DNA of 64,000 nucleotides. Origin: Psychrobium sp051201665. GTDB taxonomy: Bacteria > Pseudomonadota > Gammaproteobacteria > Enterobacterales > Psychrobiaceae. Both the position numbers and the translations under genes were made by a program. The stretch spans positions 3,100,001 to 3,164,000 of the forward strand of contig NZ_CP179210.1 of NCBI RefSeq assembly GCF_051201665.1. Direction: 5' to 3'. Positions within the stretch are counted from its first letter, which is position 1. Each line of letters starts with the position of its first letter. Below the pieces are notes generated by a model, which saw only the letters and a list, made by a program, of their open reading frames with translations, searched no databases and had not been told where the DNA came from. This document shows, in pieces, positions 60,586 to 64,000 of this stretch.

Positions 60586-62946
60586 ATGAATATGCAAGCC
60601 TCAGCTAGCCAACACGGATTTTTACTCACTCAACACGCATTAGACATTGGCTCCAAACCTGTTATCGTTTGTTGGTTAGCAACAGCACAAGGCCCCGTAA
60701 AACTTACCATTGAAGACCAACAACCGGTTTTCTTTATTGCCAGTGGGCAATTAACGCAAGCATTGCAAGTTTTACGTGACGAAGGCATCGAGTGCCATAG
60801 CAAATCACTTGATATGCAAACCTTTGAACTGAAAAACGTCAGCGCCCTCTATTTTAATAATATCAGTCAATATCGCAGTGCAAGTTACTTACTTAAGCAA
60901 GCACTGATCATGACTTATGAAAGTGATTTTAGGCTCGACCAACGCTTTTTAATGGAGCGCTTTATCTGTGGCAGTTTAGAGTTCACAGGCCAAGCCATAA
61001 ATCACCCAGAATATACGGAATATCGTCAAGTCAAAGTCAGACCAAGCAACTATGTGCCTCAGCTATCCGTCTTATCATTAGATATCGAATGTAGTCAAAA
61101 AGGTGTACTTTATTCTGTTGGCCTTCACGCCAGTGATTATCAAAAAGTGATCATGGTTGGCGAGCCCCAGCAAAGCCATGACTATATAGAATGGGTACAC
61201 GATGAAGCTGCGTTACTTGACGCACTCGAAGTCGCTATCCAAACCCGAGATCCTGATATTATTATTGGTTGGAATGTCATTAACTTTGATTTTAGACTTC
61301 TTATCAAAAGAGCCCAATATCATGGTCGTAAACTTCGCCTTGGCCGTGGCCAGAGCTTCGCGCATTGGCGTGAATCCAATACCGACAACAATGGCTATGT
61401 CAGCATTGGCGGCCGTGTGGTTGTCGACGGTATCGACTCGTTAAAATCTGCCACCTATCACTTTGCTAGCTTTAGCTTAGATTTTGTCGCCAACGCACTG
61501 CTTAATCGCGGAAAGTTAGTCGATAACGTGCATGATCGCATGGCTGAAATTAATCATAATTTCATGCACGACAAGCCAGCGCTTGCCGCCTACAACCTTG
61601 AAGATTGCGCGTTAGTTAACGACATATTTTCCCACACCAATGTTTTAGAATTTCTCATATTTAGAAGTCAGCTAACTGGCCTGCTGCTTGATCGCGTTGG
61701 TGGCTCTGTTGCTGCTTTTACCAACCTTTATTTACCGAAATTGCATCGCGCCGGATACATTGCTCCTAACTTACCGCCAGATGGTGGTTTAGCAAGTCCC
61801 GGTGGTTATGTCATGGACTCTATTCCTGGACTCTATAACAATGTGCTAGTGCTTGATTTCAAGAGTCTATACCCCTCTATCATTCGTACTTTCAAGATCG
61901 ATCCTATGGGACTGATTGAAGGACTGAATAACCCAGAACAAGCCATTGACGGCTTTAAACAAGCAAAATTCTCACGCGAAAAGCATTTCTTGCCACAAAT
62001 TATCACTGACCTTTGGCAGCAGCGCGATCAAGCGAAAAGAGACAATGACAGCCCACGTTCTCAAGCCATCAAGATCATAATGAGTTCGTTTTATGGGGTA
62101 TTAGGCTCAGGCGGCTGTCGCTTTTACGACACGCGATTAGCCAGCTCAATTACCATGCGTGGCCATCAAATTATTCAGCAAACCGCCGAGTGGATTGAAG
62201 AAAAACATCAAGTAATTTACGGCGATACCGACTCTGTTTTCGTCTTAGTCGGCAATAAATACGACAGTCAGCAAGCCAATCAAATTGGTCGAGAATTAGC
62301 TCAGGATATTAATCAACGTTGGCGAGAAAAGTTACGCCAAGACTTTGATTTAGATTGCCAAATGGAACTCGAATTTGAAACCCTCTACCAACGATTTGTA
62401 ATGCCAACTATACGTGGCTCAGAACTGGGCAGCAAAAAGCGTTACGCAGGTCTACTCTCAACACCAACCGGTAGTCAGTTAGTCTTTAAAGGCTTGGAAA
62501 GTGTCAGAAGTGATTGGACAGAGCTGTCGCGAGATATTCAACAAGCGGTGTATAAACAAGTATTCGATAAACAAGATCCTAAAGACTATATCTTGCAAAT
62601 CATTGACGATGTGAAACAAGGTAAGCTTGACGACAAACTGGTCTATACCAAACGTTTGCGCCGTGAATTATCGCAATACGTTAAAAATGTACCGCCTCAA
62701 GTCAAAGCTGCGCGTCTTGCCGATGAAAAAAATAAGGCACTAGGCAGACCTTTGCAATATCAACACAAAGGCAGCATTAGCTATATTATGACGCTCAATG
62801 GACCTGAGCCTGTGGACTACCTAACGAGCATTATTGATTATCAACATTACATCGACAAACAAATTGCGCCTATCGTTGACGGTATTTTGCCTTTTATCGG
62901 CACCAGCTATGCACAAATAACCGATGTGCAAATGGGGTTGTTTTAG
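60586..62946 (+). CDS. polB: DNA polymerase II (family B)
   Basis: 786 residues, like E. coli PolB (783). The 3'-5' exonuclease sites are LSLDIECSQKG (Exo I, about 163), WNVINFDFRLL (Exo II, about 227) and YNLEDCALV (Exo III). Polymerase motifs are DFKSLYPSIIR (motif A, about 425), KIIMSSFYGVLGS (motif B, about 500) and YGDTDSVFV (motif C, about 545). It is the damage-induced polymerase in E. coli. No clear LexA box was seen in the 120 bases upstream. Confidence 0.96.
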   Translation: MNMQASASQHGFLLTQHALDIGSKPVIVCWLATAQGPVKLTIEDQQPVFFIASGQLTQALQVLRDEGIECHSKSLDMQTFELKNVSALYFNNISQYRSASYLLKQALIMTYESDFRLDQRFLMERFICGSLEFTGQAINHPEYTEYRQVKVRPSNYVPQLSVLSLDIECSQKGVLYSVGLHASDYQKVIMVGEPQQSHDYIEWVHDEAALLDALEVAIQTRDPDIIIGWNVINFDFRLLIKRAQYHGRKLRLGRGQSFAHWRESNTDNNGYVSIGGRVVVDGIDSLKSATYHFASFSLDFVANALLNRGKLVDNVHDRMAEINHNFMHDKPALAAYNLEDCALVNDIFSHTNVLEFLIFRSQLTGLLLDRVGGSVAAFTNLYLPKLHRAGYIAPNLPPDGGLASPGGYVMDSIPGLYNNVLVLDFKSLYPSIIRTFKIDPMGLIEGLNNPEQAIDGFKQAKFSREKHFLPQIITDLWQQRDQAKRDNDSPRSQAIKIIMSSFYGVLGSGGCRFYDTRLASSITMRGHQIIQQTAEWIEEKHQVIYGDTDSVFVLVGNKYDSQQANQIGRELAQDINQRWREKLRQDFDLDCQMELEFETLYQRFVMPTIRGSELGSKKRYAGLLSTPTGSQLVFKGLESVRSDWTELSRDIQQAVYKQVFDKQDPKDYILQIIDDVKQGKLDDKLVYTKRLRRELSQYVKNVPPQVKAARLADEKNKALGRPLQYQHKGSISYIMTLNGPEPVDYLTSIIDYQHYIDKQIAPIVDGILPFIGTSYAQITDVQMGLF

Positions 62947-62960
62947 GGATATTTAGAATA

Positions 62961-63119
62961 ATACCAATTGCATTAAGTAAGTGATCTTGTTGTGCGTAGA
63001 GAAAATCAGCTAAAACAAGGCGCTCGATTGACTAATAGCTGGCTATTAGGATTGAGAACAACGCCATTTTAGTTAATTTTAACAAGTACAAGTGGGCAAA
63101 TATTTAATGCAATTGGTAT
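62961..63119 (+). repeat. MITE-like element family A, copy 6
   Basis: Same orientation as copies 1, 2 and 4, with standard ends. One body base differs (GAGAACAACG instead of GAGAGCAACG). It starts 15 bases after the polB stop, with AATA flanking both ends, the only copy with a visible 4-base duplication. Confidence 0.92.
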
Positions 63120-63204
63120 AATAGAAAGGCTTTCTTAAAACGAGCAGCGAAACGAACGATTGTGATGCCATGTTAATAGCACGTCAATTGCTCGTAAAAT
63201 GGGA

Positions 63205-63822
63205 TTAACTCGTTGTTACCCACAAGATTAACGCATCTTCTTTACTGGTCGAAATTAAGCAGTGCCCCATCATGGTATCATAATAAGCACTATCGCCAAC
63301 CGTTAACTTGGTTGGCTCGTAAAATTCGCTATACAACTCAACCTCACCTTCAAGCACGAGCAAAAACTCTTCGCCTTCGTGACGTACCCAATCGCCATAA
63401 TCATCAAACGAGCGAGCATGAACGCGAGAACGATAAGGCATCATTTTCTTTTGGCTTAACTGTGTTGATAACAACTCATGTTCATAAGTTGGCGTTAAAT
63501 GAGGAACACCCTGACCTGATTTAGTGATATCACGGCGCCCTGTTGCTTGTGCTTTTTCTGGTTTGGTAAATAACTGCGGAATATCAATATTCAAACCCGC
63601 TGCTAACTTTTGCATAACAGCAAAGGTTGGTGATATTTGCTCGTTTTCAATCTTAGATAATGTTGAACGCGCTAATCCCGTTAATTTACCTGCTTCTTCT
63701 AACGTCAGATTATTTTGCTTACGAATTGCTTTGACTTGTTTACCCAATTGCATCTTTTCTACCGGACGTTCTTTTTGTTCATTATCGGCAACAGTCATTG
63801 AAGGGTAAATATCAGTAGTCAT
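63205..63822 (-). CDS. XRE-family regulator with C-terminal cupin domain
   Basis: 205 residues if the ATG at 63820-63822 is used; an earlier ATG at 63838 and an upstream frame start to 63903 are possible, and none has a strong RBS, so the start is uncertain. The helix-turn-helix is QVKAIRKQNNLTLEEAGKLTGLARSTLSKIENEQISP, read in parts (about 28-65). The C-terminal cupin has RHEGEEFLLVLEGEVELYSE and DSAYYDTMMGHCLIS. Family members often control amine or sugar catabolism genes beside them. Here the neighbour would lie beyond the window on the right. Confidence 0.85.
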   Translation of the reverse strand: MTTDIYPSMTVADNEQKERPVEKMQLGKQVKAIRKQNNLTLEEAGKLTGLARSTLSKIENEQISPTFAVMQKLAAGLNIDIPQLFTKPEKAQATGRRDITKSGQGVPHLTPTYEHELLSTQLSQKKMMPYRSRVHARSFDDYGDWVRHEGEEFLLVLEGEVELYSEFYEPTKLTVGDSAYYDTMMGHCLISTSKEDALILWVTTS

Positions 63823-63945
63823 TAATTGGGTACCACGCATTAGGCAAAGTTTGAATGAGCGCCAATTGTTACATAAAAATTTCGTAGGAGAAACACCCAA
63901 CAAAAAGTTTACTACAGTAGAGTTTTCAACAAATTACAAACAAAG

Positions 63946-63961
63946 GTTTCCAATTGGAAAC
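63946..63961. promoter_or_regulatory. Candidate operator: palindrome upstream of the XRE-cupin gene
   Basis: GTTTCCAATTGGAAAC is a perfect 16 bp palindrome; a half-site-like GTGGAAAAC follows at 63976-63984. It is the likely binding site of the XRE regulator or of the rightward neighbour's control region. Confidence 0.5.
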
Positions 63962-64000
63962 TTTTAATCTATTATGTGGAAAACAACCTAATAAGAGAAC

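Noticed and set aside
1..64000. tRNA, rRNA or riboswitch genes
   Set aside because: No cloverleaf or rRNA core sequences noticed on reading both strands; without a covariance search I make no claim beyond that.

Overview
The window looks like a chromosomal segment of an AT-rich marine gammaproteobacterium of the Alteromonadales, most likely close to Colwellia or Thalassotalea. This is inferred from gene content: DksA next to SfsA, a complete division and cell wall (dcw) cluster in E. coli order, DciA beside lpxC, an S46 exopeptidase, MiaE, PolB, and a split PqiA. No phage, plasmid or large island is evident. I saw no tRNA, rRNA, CRISPR array or full-length transposase gene.

Layout. 1-4489: start of dksA, sfsA, two PH-domain membrane proteins (YdbT/YdbS type) and the aminopeptidase pepB. 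4899-8246: a TrmB-like methyltransferase in an apparent operon with an ABC-2 exporter, then a periplasmic binding protein. 8243-12592: hpt, ubiX-mpl, and a glnK-amtB operon preceded by a sigma-54-like promoter and an NtrC-like site. 13038-15395: a Tat-exported PhoD-type phosphatase. 16112-20512: secA, an M23 peptidase and dciA. 20521-38275: lpxC and the dcw cluster from mraZ to ftsZ, all on the minus strand, with a recognisable mraZ promoter and MraZ operator. 38582-46463: a truncated binding-protein gene, a small protein behind a near-consensus flagellar sigma-28 promoter, a diguanylate cyclase, a LysR/mmsA divergent pair, an S46 peptidase, and an SPFH/Arc pair with a palindromic operator candidate. 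46515-55596: TraB/GumN protein, CvfB, glutaredoxin-like protein, a pqi operon, HPF, a secreted unknown, an HDOD protein and MiaE. 55949-63822: a frameshifted small protein, metC behind met boxes, an MFS transporter, a DnaJ-like protein, a TerB-like protein, polB, and an XRE-cupin regulator.

The genes are mostly housekeeping; the unusual content is in the gaps. Six nearly identical copies of a 159-164 bp non-coding element, bounded by inverted ATACCAATTGCATTAA-type ends, lie in intergenic space. One has cut off the 3' part of a gene and supplies its last seven codons and stop. Two unrelated elements of about 364 and 315 bp have their own terminal inverted repeats. All three families look like MITEs, but no mobilising transposase lies in the window.

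The most interesting single sites are four. A canonical slippery heptamer followed at once by a stop lies in the 99-codon ORF at 55949, where a -1 shift restores a plausible C-terminal half. A sigma-28 promoter precedes a 64-residue protein. A 16 bp palindrome sits upstream of the SPFH/Arc pair. Another 16 bp palindrome lies at the window end next to the XRE-cupin gene.
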